Shown here: positions 43,559 to 51,804 of the stretch, in pieces
How the letters are laid out: each line of letters starts with the position of its first letter
How positions within the stretch are numbered: position 1 is the first letter of the stretch
Assembly (NCBI GenBank): GCA_019239915.1
Contig: JAFAZF010000011.1
Coordinates: 1-64,000 of the forward strand
Reading direction: 5' to 3'
DNA from: Sphingomonadaceae bacterium
GTDB lineage: Bacteria; Pseudomonadota; Alphaproteobacteria; Sphingomonadales; Sphingomonadaceae
DNA length: 64,000 nucleotides
The notes under the pieces: generated by a model
What the model was told of the DNA's origin: nothing
Database searches by the model: none
What the model saw: the letters and a program-made list of their open reading frames with translations, nothing else
Made by a program: the position numbers and the translations under genes

Positions 43559-44311
43559 TCATCCCCGCGCCGCCCGGATCGCGTCGGCGAGATCGAGCCG
43601 CCCGTCATAGAGCGCGCGGCCGGTGATGACGCCTTCGATGCGGCCGGGCGCGATGCCGGCATTGGCGGCGACGAGCGCCTCGATGTCGGCGATACCGGCG
43701 ACGCCGCCGCTGGCGATCACCGGGATCGCGGTCTCGTGCGCGAGCGCCTGCGTCGCGGGCACGTTGCAGCCCTTGAGCAGACCGTCGCGGCCGACGTCGG
43801 TAAACAGCAGTGCGGCGACGCCGGTATCTTCGAAACGCAAGGCGAGCTCGGTCACCCGCACCTCGGACTGATCCGCCCAGCCCTTGGTCGCGACATAGCC
43901 GTCTCGTGCGTCGACCGCGACGACGATGCGGTTGGGGAAGTCGCGCGCCGCCTCGCGCACCAGCGCCGGGTCATCGAGCGCGGCGGTGCCGATCACGACG
44001 CGCGCGACGCCGAGCGCCAGCCAGCGCTCGATCGCGGCGCGATCGCGGATGCCGCCGCCGAGCTGGACGCGGCCGGGAAAGGCGCGGACGATATGCTCGA
44101 CCGCCTGCGCGTTGACCGCCTTGCCCGCAAAGGCGCCGTCGAGATCGACGACGTGGAGATGATCGGCCCCTGCTTCGGCAAACCGGCGCGCCTGTGCGGC
44201 GGGATCGTCGCCGTAGATGGTGGCGCGATCCATATCGCCCTCGGCGAGGCGGACGACCTGGCCTGCCTTGAGATCGATGGCGGGGAAGATGATGAACGGC
44301 TGAGAGGTCAT
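43559..44311 (-). CDS. hisA: phosphoribosylformimino-AICAR-P isomerase
   Basis: A 250-residue barrel enzyme of the fourth histidine step, isomerising ProFAR to [22 protein letters not shown] bears the first catalytic Asp, [17 protein letters not shown] binds phosphate, and [13 protein letters not shown] holds the second catalytic Asp region. It lies between hisH and hisF in the same direction, with palindromes on both sides. Confidence 0.97.
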   Translation of the reverse strand: MTSQPFIIFPAIDLKAGQVVRLAEGDMDRATIYGDDPAAQARRFAEAGADHLHVVDLDGAFAGKAVNAQAVEHIVRAFPGRVQLGGGIRDRAAIERWLALGVARVVIGTAALDDPALVREAARDFPNRIVVAVDARDGYVATKGWADQSEVRVTELALRFEDTGVAALLFTDVGRDGLLKGCNVPATQALAHETAIPVIASGGVAGIADIEALVAANAGIAPGRIEGVITGRALYDGRLDLADAIRAARG

Positions 44312-44325
44312 TGAATCAGATCATT

Positions 44326-44417
44326 CCGTTCGTTTCGAGCGGAGGGTCGAGCCTGCCGAGACCCCTAGTCGAGAAGGTGCTTGCGGAGCCGGTTCTCGAC
44401 AAGCTCGAACCGAACGG
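44326..44417. repeat. family A-like palindrome between hisH and hisA
   Basis: CCGTTCGTTTCGAGC (44326-44340) and GCTCGAACCGAACGG (44403-44417) are outer arms of a diverged copy, with an inner inverted pair (GGGTCGAGCCTGC / GCCGGTTCTCGAC). Confidence 0.75.
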
Positions 44418-44428
44418 AGCGCAAAAGC

Positions 44429-45040
44429 TCACGGCCGCCATTCGAGGAACCTCGCCAGGAACGCCAGCCCATAAGCCTGGCTCTTCTCGGGGTGGAACTG
44501 GACGCCGACCAGGTTGTCGCGGCCGACCGCCGCGGTAACCGCACCGCCATGATCGGTCGCGGCGACGGTATCGGCGGCATCGGCGGGGTCGAACGCATAG
44601 CTGTGCAGGAAATAGGCTTCGCCGCGGGCGATCAGCGGATGCTCGCGCGCCGGCGTCACGTCGTTCCAGCCCATGTGCGGCACCTTGAGCGCCGGATCGG
44701 CGGGGGCGAGGCGGCGGACGCTGCCAGCGATCCAGCCGAGGCCGGGATGGCGGCCATGCTCCTCGCCCGCATCCGCCATCAGCTGCATGCCGATGCAGAT
44801 TCCCAGGAACGGTACGCCGCCGCCGATCACGCGCTCGTGCAGCGCCGGGACCATGCCGGGGATTGCCGACAACGCGTTCATGCAGGCCGCGAAGGCGCCG
44901 ACGCCGGGCAGCACGATGCGATCGGCGCCGCGCACGGCCTCCGGATCGGCGGTGACCTGCACGCCTTCGCCGCCGGCGGCCTGCAGCGCGTTGTGAACCG
45001 AGCGGAGATTGCCGGCGCCATAGTCGATGAGCGCGAGCAT
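44429..45040 (-). CDS. hisH: imidazole glycerol-phosphate synthase, glutaminase subunit
   Basis: A 203-residue class I glutamine amidotransferase supplying ammonia to HisF. The nucleophile Cys is in FLGICIGMQLM, and the His-Glu pair is in VQFHPEKSQ. IDYGAGNLRSVHNAL opens the protein and IVLPGVGAF forms the oxyanion side. The ATG at 45040 is used. Confidence 0.97.
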   Translation of the reverse strand: MLALIDYGAGNLRSVHNALQAAGGEGVQVTADPEAVRGADRIVLPGVGAFAACMNALSAIPGMVPALHERVIGGGVPFLGICIGMQLMADAGEEHGRHPGLGWIAGSVRRLAPADPALKVPHMGWNDVTPAREHPLIARGEAYFLHSYAFDPADAADTVAATDHGGAVTAAVGRDNLVGVQFHPEKSQAYGLAFLARFLEWRP

Positions 45041-45064
45041 CAGGCCATGTCCGCCACAAAGGAC

Positions 45065-45146
45065 CCTTTCGTCCCGAGCCCATCGAACGACGTGTCGCGA
45101 GCGCAGCGCTGGCCGCACGTGCTTCGACTTCGCTCGGCACGAACGG
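45065..45146. repeat. family A palindrome between hisB and hisH
   Basis: Arms 45065-45093 and 45116-45146 are inverted copies with a few mismatches (CTTTCGTCCCGAGC... / ...GCTCGGCACGAACGG). Confidence 0.85.
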
Positions 45147-45161
45147 ATTTGGAGAGAGTGA

Positions 45162-45758
45162 TCACTGGCCGCCCAGTGTGCCCTTGGTCGAGGGAACGCT
45201 GTCGGCCTTGCGCGGGTCGATCTCGATCGCGGCGCGCAGCGCACGAGCGAGCGCCTTGAACGCGCTTTCGACGATGTGATGGTTGTTGCGCCCATGGAGC
45301 GTCTCGACATGGAGCGTGATCCCGGCCGCCTGCGCGAAGCTGTGGAACCAGTGCTCGATCAGCTCGGTATCGAGCTCGCCCAGCCGGGGGACGCTGAAGC
45401 TCACCTTCCACACGAGATAAGGGCGCCCCGAAATGTCGAGCGCGACGCGGGTCAGCGTCTCGTCCATCGGCGCATAGGCGTGGCCGAAGCGGGTGATCCC
45501 CTTGCGATCGCCGAGCGCCTTGGTGAACGCCTCGCCGAGCGCGATCGCGCTATCCTCGACGCTGTGGTGGGGATCGATGTGGAGATCGCCGTCGACCTGC
45601 AAGTCAATGTCGATCAGCGAATGGCGCGAAAGCTGCTCGATCATATGATCGAGGAAGCCGATGCCGGTCGCGACGCGATAGCGGCCCTCGCCGTCAAGAT
45701 TGAGCCCGGCGGCGATCTTCGTCTCGCTGGTATCGCGGCGGATCGAGGCGGTGCGCAT
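45162..45758 (-). CDS. hisB: imidazoleglycerol-phosphate dehydratase
   Basis: A 198-residue monofunctional dehydratase (no phosphatase domain). The two metal-binding repeats show [16 protein letters not shown] and [17 protein letters not shown], then [16 protein letters not shown] and [19 protein letters not shown]. It is the first gene of the his run and divergent from sspB, so the his promoter probably lies in 45759-45914. Confidence 0.97.
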   Translation of the reverse strand: MRTASIRRDTSETKIAAGLNLDGEGRYRVATGIGFLDHMIEQLSRHSLIDIDLQVDGDLHIDPHHSVEDSAIALGEAFTKALGDRKGITRFGHAYAPMDETLTRVALDISGRPYLVWKVSFSVPRLGELDTELIEHWFHSFAQAAGITLHVETLHGRNNHHIVESAFKALARALRAAIEIDPRKADSVPSTKGTLGGQ

Positions 45759-45914
45759 CGCGCAGCCCTATAGCGGCGTCGCGCTGCGGCGCAACGCGGA
45801 GCCTTCGCGATCTGGTGGCGCCGATATGCCGCGGATGCCGCATCCGTTCGCATCGGCCAAAGACTTCCCCGAACGCGCTTGACCCGAATTTCCCCAGCGC
45901 CCACAGCTAGCCGC

Positions 45915-46397
45915 ATGAGCGACGCGAGCGCCGACAGCCTGATTCCGTATGACGAGATCGTGCAGGAGGCGCTGCGCGCCGTTGTCGGCCGCGTGCTCGG
46001 CGAGGTCGAGCGCGGCGGCGTGCTGCCGGGCAACCATCATTTCTACATCACTTTCAAGACAGGCGCCGCCGGCGTCGACATCCCCGCGCACCTGATCCAG
46101 CGCTTCCCTGACGAGATGACCATCGTCATCCAGAACCGCTTCTGGGACCTCAAGGTCGAGGAGGAGCAGTTCTCGGTCGGACTGTCGTTCAACCAGGTGC
46201 CGGCCAAGCTGGTGATCCCGTTCGCTGCGGTGACCGGCTTCGTCGATCCAGCGGTCAACTTTGCGCTGCAGTTCCAGGCCCAGGCCGAGGAGGGTGAGCC
46301 CGAGAGCACCAACACTGCCGGCAACGATGCGCCCGCCGCGGTTTCGGTCGAGGATGGATCGAACGTCGTTTCCGTGGATTTCACGCGGAAGAAGTGA
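45915..46397 (+). CDS. sspB: SspB-family ClpXP adaptor
   Basis: A 160-residue alphaproteobacterial SspB. The core IPYDEIVQEALRAVVGRVL to HFYITFKTGAAGVDIPAHL binds ssrA-like tags. The Asn/Gly-rich tail and the short C-terminal SVDFTRKK resemble the ClpX-binding peptide. It delivers tagged peptides and regulatory proteins to ClpXP. The ATG at 45915 was chosen over an in-frame TTG at 45879. It is divergent from hisB. Confidence 0.9.
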   Translation: MSDASADSLIPYDEIVQEALRAVVGRVLGEVERGGVLPGNHHFYITFKTGAAGVDIPAHLIQRFPDEMTIVIQNRFWDLKVEEEQFSVGLSFNQVPAKLVIPFAAVTGFVDPAVNFALQFQAQAEEGEPESTNTAGNDAPAAVSVEDGSNVVSVDFTRKK

Positions 46398-46412
46398 CGC
46401 GGCGAACGGTTG

Positions 46413-46498
46413 CGTCATCCCGGACTCGATCCGGGATCTCGTGCCACGGGAGCGCGCTCCCCAGGATCAGGAGATCCCAGCTTCCGCTGGGATGACGG
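46413..46498. repeat. inverted repeat abutting the fumC start
   Basis: CGTCATCCCGGACTCGATCC (46413 on) and its partner ending ...GCTGGGATGACGG (46472-46498) form an interrupted palindrome. Each arm also folds on itself. The right arm ends three bases before the fumC ATG. Confidence 0.75.
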
Positions 46499-46501
46499 TT
46501 G

Positions 46502-47893
46502 ATGACCGCAACCCGCACCGAGACCGACAGCTTCGGGCCCATCGATGTTCCCGCCGACGCCTATTGGGGCGCGCAGACGCAGCGATCGATCGAGAATTTC
46601 CCGTTCGGACCAAGCGAGCGCATGCCGATCGGCATCGTCCATGCGCTCGCCTTGGTAAAGCAGGCGGCGGCGCGGGTGAATCGGCGGCACGGGCTCGCCG
46701 CCGATCTCGCGGATGCTATCGAGGCGGCTGCCGCTGCGGTCGCGGCGGGACAGCATGACGACCAGTTCCCCCTCGTCATCTGGCAGACCGGCTCGGGCAC
46801 GCAGTCCAACATGAACGTCAACGAGGTGATCGCCGGGATCGCCAACGAGGCGCTGACGGGGAAGCGGGGTGGCAAGGCCCCCGTCCACCCCAACGATCAT
46901 GTCAACATGAGCCAGTCGTCCAACGACAGCTTCCCGACCGCGATGCACGTCGCCGCGGCGCTCGCGACCAGGCGGCGCCTGTTGCCGGCGCTGGCGCGCA
47001 TGGAAGCGGCGCTGCTCGCCAAGGCGAAAGCATGGGGCGAGATCGTCAAGATTGGCCGTACGCACCTCCAGGACGCGACGCCGCTGACGCTCGGCGATGA
47101 ATTCTCCGGCTATTATGCGCAGATCCGCCACAATCGCACTCGCATAGAGGTGATGGCGGAGCGCGGACTGGCTGAACTCGCGCAGGGCGGCACCGCGGTC
47201 GGCACCGGTCTGAACGCGCCCAAGGGCTTTGGCGAAGCCTTCGCGGCGGAGATGACCGAGCTTGCGGGTAGGCCGTTCGAGACCGCATCGAACAAGTTCG
47301 AGGCGCTGGCGAGCCATGACGCGCTGGTCGATTTCTCGGGCCGCCTCAACACGCTTGCGGTATCGCTTTCCAAGATCGCCAACGACATCCGCCTGCTCGG
47401 CTCGGGGCCGCGCTGCGGGCTCGGGGAGCTGCACCTGCCCGAGAACGAGCCGGGCAGCTCGATCATGCCCGGCAAGGTCAATCCCACCCAATGCGAGATG
47501 CTGACGATGGTCGCCGCGCAGGTGATGGGCAATCACGTCGCGATTACCGTGGGCGGGCTGCAGGGCCATCTCGAGCTCAACGTGTTCAAGCCGCTGATCG
47601 GCGCCAACGTGCTGCGCTCGATCGATCTGTTGGTGACCGCTATGGAGAGCTTCACCGAACGCGCTCTCGATGGCCTCGAGCCCGATAGCGCGCGCATCGC
47701 CGAGCTGCTCGATCGCTCGCTGATGCTGGTCACCGCGCTCGCGCCCGAGATCGGCTACGACAACGCCGCCAAGATCGCCAAGCATGCGCATGCCGAGGGG
47801 CTGACGCTGCGCGAGGCCGGGCTGGCGCTGGGCCTGATCGACGCGGCGACGTTCGATCGGGTGGTGAGGCCCGAGGCGATGTTGGAGCGGTGA
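46502..47893 (+). CDS. fumC: class II fumarate hydratase
   Basis: A 463-residue fumarase of the TCA cycle interconverting fumarate and malate without an Fe-S cluster. The signature [15 protein letters not shown] is near residue 317, [14 protein letters not shown] near 95, and the B-site/A-site His in [19 protein letters not shown] near 135. The ATG at 46502 lies three bases after a palindrome, so the leader is repeat-derived and lacks a strong Shine-Dalgarno (only GGGATGACGG). Confidence 0.97.
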   Translation: MTATRTETDSFGPIDVPADAYWGAQTQRSIENFPFGPSERMPIGIVHALALVKQAAARVNRRHGLAADLADAIEAAAAAVAAGQHDDQFPLVIWQTGSGTQSNMNVNEVIAGIANEALTGKRGGKAPVHPNDHVNMSQSSNDSFPTAMHVAAALATRRRLLPALARMEAALLAKAKAWGEIVKIGRTHLQDATPLTLGDEFSGYYAQIRHNRTRIEVMAERGLAELAQGGTAVGTGLNAPKGFGEAFAAEMTELAGRPFETASNKFEALASHDALVDFSGRLNTLAVSLSKIANDIRLLGSGPRCGLGELHLPENEPGSSIMPGKVNPTQCEMLTMVAAQVMGNHVAITVGGLQGHLELNVFKPLIGANVLRSIDLLVTAMESFTERALDGLEPDSARIAELLDRSLMLVTALAPEIGYDNAAKIAKHAHAEGLTLREAGLALGLIDAATFDRVVRPEAMLER

Positions 47894-47899
47894 CCTGCT

Positions 47900-48000
47900 T
47901 CCCCTCCCTGGAAGTGAGGGGATCGAGGGGTGGGTAGACGCTAGGCGAGTGCATCGCGTGGGACGACCCACCCCCAACCCCTCCCTTTCAGGGAGGGGAG
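47900..48000. repeat. family B inverted pair between fumC and the DUF1697 gene
   Basis: Left copy about 47900-47937 (CCCCTCCCTGGAAGTGAGG with GGGGTGGGT tail) and right copy about 47967-48000 in opposite orientation enclose a 29-bp spacer. It fills a convergent junction and has the form of a small BIME-like unit. Confidence 0.8.
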
Positions 48001-48534
48001 CTAACCCGCCATCTCCTTGAGCTTCAGCACCGTGTTCCAGTTCCGCTGCGTCGTCGTCGTGCCCACGAGCCGGTCGAGCAGCGCCGGCGTCAGCTTAGAT
48101 TGGCCGGCGCCTTCGGGGTAGTGGATCGCGAGCGCGTCTGCGAAGACGGCGATGCGCTCGCCATTTTGCGCGCGTTCGGCGAGTGCATCCGCGGCGCCGG
48201 CGGAGGGCTTGGCCTTGGCGAGGAGCAGGAAGGTGCGGCTGGGCTCGTCCTTCGCCTCCGCCGCCATCGGAAAGGCGTCGATATAGCCTGCCCATTGCTT
48301 CGCGGTGCGCGCGATCGCCTCGATCGGCGCGCCCGCGTGCTTTTCGAGGATCGCCTCGACTGCCGCCTCGATCTTGGCCGCGCTCGTCCCGGCGCAGACG
48401 ATGTTGCCGCTCTGGATGTAGGTCGCGACCTCCGCGAGGCCGCCTTCTTCCAGCGCGGCACGCAGGTCCGCCATTGGCAGCTTGCGGTTGCCGCCGACGT
48501 TGACACCGCGCAGCAGGGTGACGATCCGGCCCAC
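48001..48534 (-). CDS. DUF1697 protein
   Basis: A 177-residue protein of the DUF1697 family. The start TLLRGVNVGGNRKLPMADLRAAL and YIQSGNIV are typical, as is the end TQRNWNTVLKLKEM. The family has no established activity. The GTG at 48534 gives the usual length of about 180. An upstream ATG in this frame is not near. It is divergent from gmk. Confidence 0.88.
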   Translation of the reverse strand: MGRIVTLLRGVNVGGNRKLPMADLRAALEEGGLAEVATYIQSGNIVCAGTSAAKIEAAVEAILEKHAGAPIEAIARTAKQWAGYIDAFPMAAEAKDEPSRTFLLLAKAKPSAGAADALAERAQNGERIAVFADALAIHYPEGAGQSKLTPALLDRLVGTTTTQRNWNTVLKLKEMAG

Positions 48535-48579
48535 GCGCTGGACATTGACGCGCGCGCGGCTCCCGACGCAAGAGCGGCC

Positions 48580-49248
48580 ATGACCGAGACCGGCCGCCGC
48601 CCCTCCCACCCGATCGAGCTCGAGCGGCGCGGGCTCCTCTTCGTGCTCTCCTCGCCGTCGGGCGCGGGCAAGTCGACGATCGCGCGGATGCTGCTCGAGG
48701 CCGACGGCCAGATCGAGATGTCCGTCTCGGCGACGACGCGGCCGATGCGTCCCGGCGAGACCGATGGCGCCGACTATCACTTCGTCGACGTTCCCCGCTT
48801 CAAGGAGATGGTGGCGGCAGGCGATTTCCTCGAATGGGCGCATGTCTTCGATCATCGCTACGGCACGCCGCGCGCCCCGGTGGAGGCGCTGCTCGCCGCC
48901 GGCCGCGACGTGCTGTTCGACATCGACTGGCAGGGCGCGCAGCAGCTCTACCAACAGGCCGGCGGCGACGTCGTGCGCGTCTTCATCCTGCCGCCGTCGG
49001 TGGACGAGCTCGAGCGGCGACTGCGCACGCGCGGCACCGACGACGCGCAGGTTGTCGCCGCGCGGATGGCGCGCGCGGCCTCAGAGATCAGCCATTGGGA
49101 CGGCTACGACTATGTGCTCGTCAACGACGATGTCGAGCGCTGCTTCGCGCAGGTCCGCCTGATCCTGCGAGCCGAGCGCTTGAAGCGCAGCCGTCAGATC
49201 GGGCTGATCGGCTTCACGCGGAAGCTGATGTCTCCGCCGGCCATGTAG
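48580..49248 (+). CDS. gmk: guanylate kinase
   Basis: A 222-residue kinase converting GMP to GDP. P-loop SSPSGAGKSTI is at about residue 24, the GMP-binding SVSATTRPMRPGE near 48, DYHFVDVPRF, and DIDWQGAQQLY. The N-terminal 18 residues (TETGRRPSHPIELERRG) are an extension. The ATG at 48580 lies between divergent starts, only 45 bp from the DUF1697 start. A family B repeat pair follows. Confidence 0.96.
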   Translation: MTETGRRPSHPIELERRGLLFVLSSPSGAGKSTIARMLLEADGQIEMSVSATTRPMRPGETDGADYHFVDVPRFKEMVAAGDFLEWAHVFDHRYGTPRAPVEALLAAGRDVLFDIDWQGAQQLYQQAGGDVVRVFILPPSVDELERRLRTRGTDDAQVVAARMARAASEISHWDGYDYVLVNDDVERCFAQVRLILRAERLKRSRQIGLIGFTRKLMSPPAM

Positions 49249-49249
49249 T

Positions 49250-49350
49250 CTCCCCTCCCTGGAAGGGAGGGGCTGGGGGTGGGTAGGAGGCTGGTGAAGC
49301 GCTCCGCTTCAATGCAACCCACCCGAAACCCCTCCCTTCCAGGGAGGGGC
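49250..49350. repeat. family B inverted pair downstream of gmk
   Basis: Left copy 49250-49284 (CTCCCCTCCC-TGGA-AGGGAGGGG, tail CTGGGGGTGGGT) and inverted right copy 49317-49350 flank a 32-bp spacer containing GAAGCGCTCCGCTTC, itself a small hairpin. Confidence 0.85.
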
Positions 49351-49417
49351 TTAACAGGGCGGCCTTCGCCGGTATGACGAATTGGTTTAGGCTGGCCGGA
49401 AACAAGGGAGACCGGCG

Positions 49418-49984
49418 ATGATCCGTGTCCTGATCGGCAGCATCCTAGGCGGGCTCGCCCAGTTCTTCGTCGGCTTCCTGTTCTGGGGAACGCCGCTCTC
49501 GAGGCTCGCCTTCACGGTCGCGCCGGACGCCGCCAACGCCGCGGTGCAGACCGCGCTCGCGCAGAACCTCACGGCCACGGGCACCGGCAGTTACTACGTT
49601 CCGTGGCCCGATACCGCGCAGGGCACGATCCTGCACGGGCGCGGACCGGTCGCGATGATCTTCTTCAACACCGGCGGCTTTCCGGCGATGTCCACCGGAT
49701 CGCTGATCGCCGGCCTGATCATCTCGATCGCCTCTATGCTGCTGCTCGGGCTCGGCTTTCACGCAATCGGCGGGCGCGTCACCGACTTCGCGACGCGGGC
49801 CAGAATCGTCGTGCTCGTGAGCGTCGCGACGGTGCTCTACTTCACGATCGGGATGCCGGTGTTCAACTATTACATGCCGTCGGGCTACTGGATCTATCTG
49901 GCGATCTCGCAGCTGGCCGGCTTCGTCGTCGGCGGGCTGGTGTTGGCGCGCTGGTTCCTGCCGGGCGAGCCGCGCAAGCTCTAG
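49418..49984 (+). CDS. hypothetical integral membrane protein
   Basis: A 188-residue protein with four likely transmembrane helices (IRVLIGSILGGLAQFFVGFLFWG, SLIAGLIISIASMLLLGLGF, IVVLVSVATVLYFTIGMPVF and LAISQLAGFVVGGLVLARWF, described here only by their first residues), and an extracytoplasmic loop with YYVPWPDTAQG. A GGGAG ribosome binding site precedes the ATG. No family can be named with confidence. Its end overlaps the convergent secreted-protein gene by 4 bp. Confidence 0.7.
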   Translation: MIRVLIGSILGGLAQFFVGFLFWGTPLSRLAFTVAPDAANAAVQTALAQNLTATGTGSYYVPWPDTAQGTILHGRGPVAMIFFNTGGFPAMSTGSLIAGLIISIASMLLLGLGFHAIGGRVTDFATRARIVVLVSVATVLYFTIGMPVFNYYMPSGYWIYLAISQLAGFVVGGLVLARWFLPGEPRKL

Positions 49985-50472
49985 CGGTCTTTGACGCGGC
50001 CGCTCCCGTCGAGTCCGCAGCGATCGAGCATCTCCGTTACGGCGCCTTCGCCGTCCGCATAGGTGAACGTCGCATCACGCGGCAGCCCGCGATGGTCGAT
50101 CACGCGGACGTAAAGCTTGGTGCTCGCGCGCAGCGCGGCGACGAAGCGTGGCGTATCGGCTGCCTCGAAGATGACGTCGGTCCGCTTCGCGTCGCCGCGC
50201 GTGGACAGCGGCGGCGCGCTGTCGAAGCGGTAATCGATCCGCGTTCCGCCGGTGAACGGACCGGCATGGGTGACGCCGATGAAGTTGTCGAAGATCACGA
50301 GCACGAGCAGGCGGTGCGTGCGCTCGGGCGCGCATCCCACCGTGAAGCCACCGCCATGATCGCTGAAACCGGCGGTGAAGCGCGGCTGGTCCGTAAGCGC
50401 ATCCTGGGTGGCGCCGAAGTGCAGATTTCCCGACAGAACGAGTTGCAGGCTCAGCAGGGCGGCGGCGAACAT
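49981..50472 (-). CDS. hypothetical secreted protein
   Basis: A 163-residue protein with a signal peptide (MFAAALLSLQLVLSG, cleavage near residue 16) and a beta-rich mature part (GGFTVGCAPERTHRLLVLVIFD, later THAGPFTGGTRIDYRFD, and a C-terminal Cys in MLDRCGLDG). Two Cys could pair. No family recognised. It lies 43 bp downstream of the ATP12 gene in the same direction and may be co-transcribed. Confidence 0.7.
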   Translation of the reverse strand: MFAAALLSLQLVLSGNLHFGATQDALTDQPRFTAGFSDHGGGFTVGCAPERTHRLLVLVIFDNFIGVTHAGPFTGGTRIDYRFDSAPPLSTRGDAKRTDVIFEAADTPRFVAALRASTKLYVRVIDHRGLPRDATFTYADGEGAVTEMLDRCGLDGSGRVKDR

Positions 50473-50515
50473 GATCCTTTTCTCGAACGGCGCGCGACCA
50501 CGCGTCAAGCGTCGT

Positions 50516-51199
50516 TCAGTCCAGAAGCGCCAGGAAGTGGGCGGCCGCCTCGAAATCCCGGCGCCGCGCGTCGCGCGCCTGCGTCGCGAGGCTGTCTTCG
50601 CCCCATTGTTCTTCCTGCCAGAGCTCGTCGAGCATCGCCGCCTGCCATGCGCCATCGAGCGTGACCGCGCCCTCGGCGAGCGCGAGCGCGATCACCAGCG
50701 AGCCGGATATGGTGACCAGCGGCGAGAATGCGGCGAGCGCGAAGGGAGCGCGCGCCGCGAGCGCCTCGCCCAGCCGCGTCAGCGTCGCCTTGGGCTGGGC
50801 GCGATGGACGATGCCGTTCGCGAGTTCGAAATGCACATCGTATCGCGTCCGCGCCCAATTGAGCAGCGGGTCCCAGCGCTCGGCCTGGCGCGCGACCAAC
50901 GCGGCGGGATGATCGGCGCGGTAATAGAGCAGGTCGCTTTCGGCATAGGCGGCGAGGCCGGCGCCGAATGTGACGGGATCGGGCGCGACGCGATCGATCG
51001 CGGCGTTGGCGAGGCCGGTGAGCGGCATCGCGCGTGGGTCGATCTCGTCACCCTGTGCGCGCCATTCCTCGGCCACCGCATCGGCGAGCGCGGTCGTCGG
51101 CAGCGCGAGCGGCGCGCGTGCCGGCGTCTTCACGGCGCGGCCGTCGAGCAGGATGCCGCCATCGTCGCCGGCCGCAACGTCCTTGTAGAAGCGCTTCAT
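50516..51199 (-). CDS. ATP12-family F1-ATPase assembly chaperone
   Basis: A 227-residue protein: MKRFYKDVAA, GILLDGRAVKTPAR (family opening), WRAQGDEIDPRAMPLTGLANAAID, and WDPLLNWARTRYDV. ATP12 binds F1 alpha subunit during ATP synthase assembly in mitochondria and alphaproteobacteria. Its ATG overlaps the stop of the PaiB-like gene (ATGA), part of the overlapping run from crcB. Confidence 0.92.
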   Translation of the reverse strand: MKRFYKDVAAGDDGGILLDGRAVKTPARAPLALPTTALADAVAEEWRAQGDEIDPRAMPLTGLANAAIDRVAPDPVTFGAGLAAYAESDLLYYRADHPAALVARQAERWDPLLNWARTRYDVHFELANGIVHRAQPKATLTRLGEALAARAPFALAAFSPLVTISGSLVIALALAEGAVTLDGAWQAAMLDELWQEEQWGEDSLATQARDARRRDFEAAAHFLALLD

Positions 51200-51804
51200 C
51201 GCAAAACACCGTCGATCGTACCGCCGCGCACCGCATCGGCCTCGCGCGTGCGGCCCTGTGTCGCCAATGCCTCGGCGAGCGCGTCGCGATCCGCGTCCGA
51301 TTTGTTCTGCCCCAGCTTAAGCGTGCCGCGCCAGGCATCGGGGATGAGCTCGAAGCAGCGGATCGCCTTCAGCATCGCGGCGAACCGCCCCGGCGTCATC
51401 TTGTCGCGCCTCCAGGCCGGCTTCGGCGGGAGCGCTGCCTCGAACGTCGCGCTCAGCGCGTCGAGCTGCTCCACCAGCGCCGCCTCGTCGAGCGCGCGCA
51501 CCGCGCCTTCGATCTCGACGGCGACATAGTTCCACGTCGGCACCTGGTCGGGCGATCGATACCAGTCCGGGCTGATGTAGCCATCGATATCGCTGACGCT
51601 CAGGATCGCGCGCATGCCTTCGAGGCGATCGGCGACGCGGTTGCTACGCGCGAGATGGAAGTGGATCGTGCCCCGCTCCGTAACGGTTAGCGGAGCGTGC
51701 GCGACCATCGGCCCGTCGATGCAGATATGCGCGAAGCCGCGCCGCGCGACGAAGGTCCGCATCGCGGCCTCGTCCATCCAGGCGAAGCGCGGATTGGGAT
51801 GCAT
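51196..51804 (-). CDS. PaiB-like FMN-binding protein
   Basis: A 202-residue split-barrel FMN-binding protein of the PaiB family. Seen: GFAHICIDGPMVAHAPL, HFHLARSNRVADRL, YISPDWYRSPDQVPTWNYVAV and the C-terminal IRCFELIPDAWRGTLKLGQNKSD. In Bacillus PaiB is a negative regulator of sporulation and protease genes, though in most bacteria the role is unknown. It lies between the RluA-type and ATP12 genes with one-base and four-base overlaps. Confidence 0.88.
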   Translation of the reverse strand: MHPNPRFAWMDEAAMRTFVARRGFAHICIDGPMVAHAPLTVTERGTIHFHLARSNRVADRLEGMRAILSVSDIDGYISPDWYRSPDQVPTWNYVAVEIEGAVRALDEAALVEQLDALSATFEAALPPKPAWRRDKMTPGRFAAMLKAIRCFELIPDAWRGTLKLGQNKSDADRDALAEALATQGRTREADAVRGGTIDGVLR

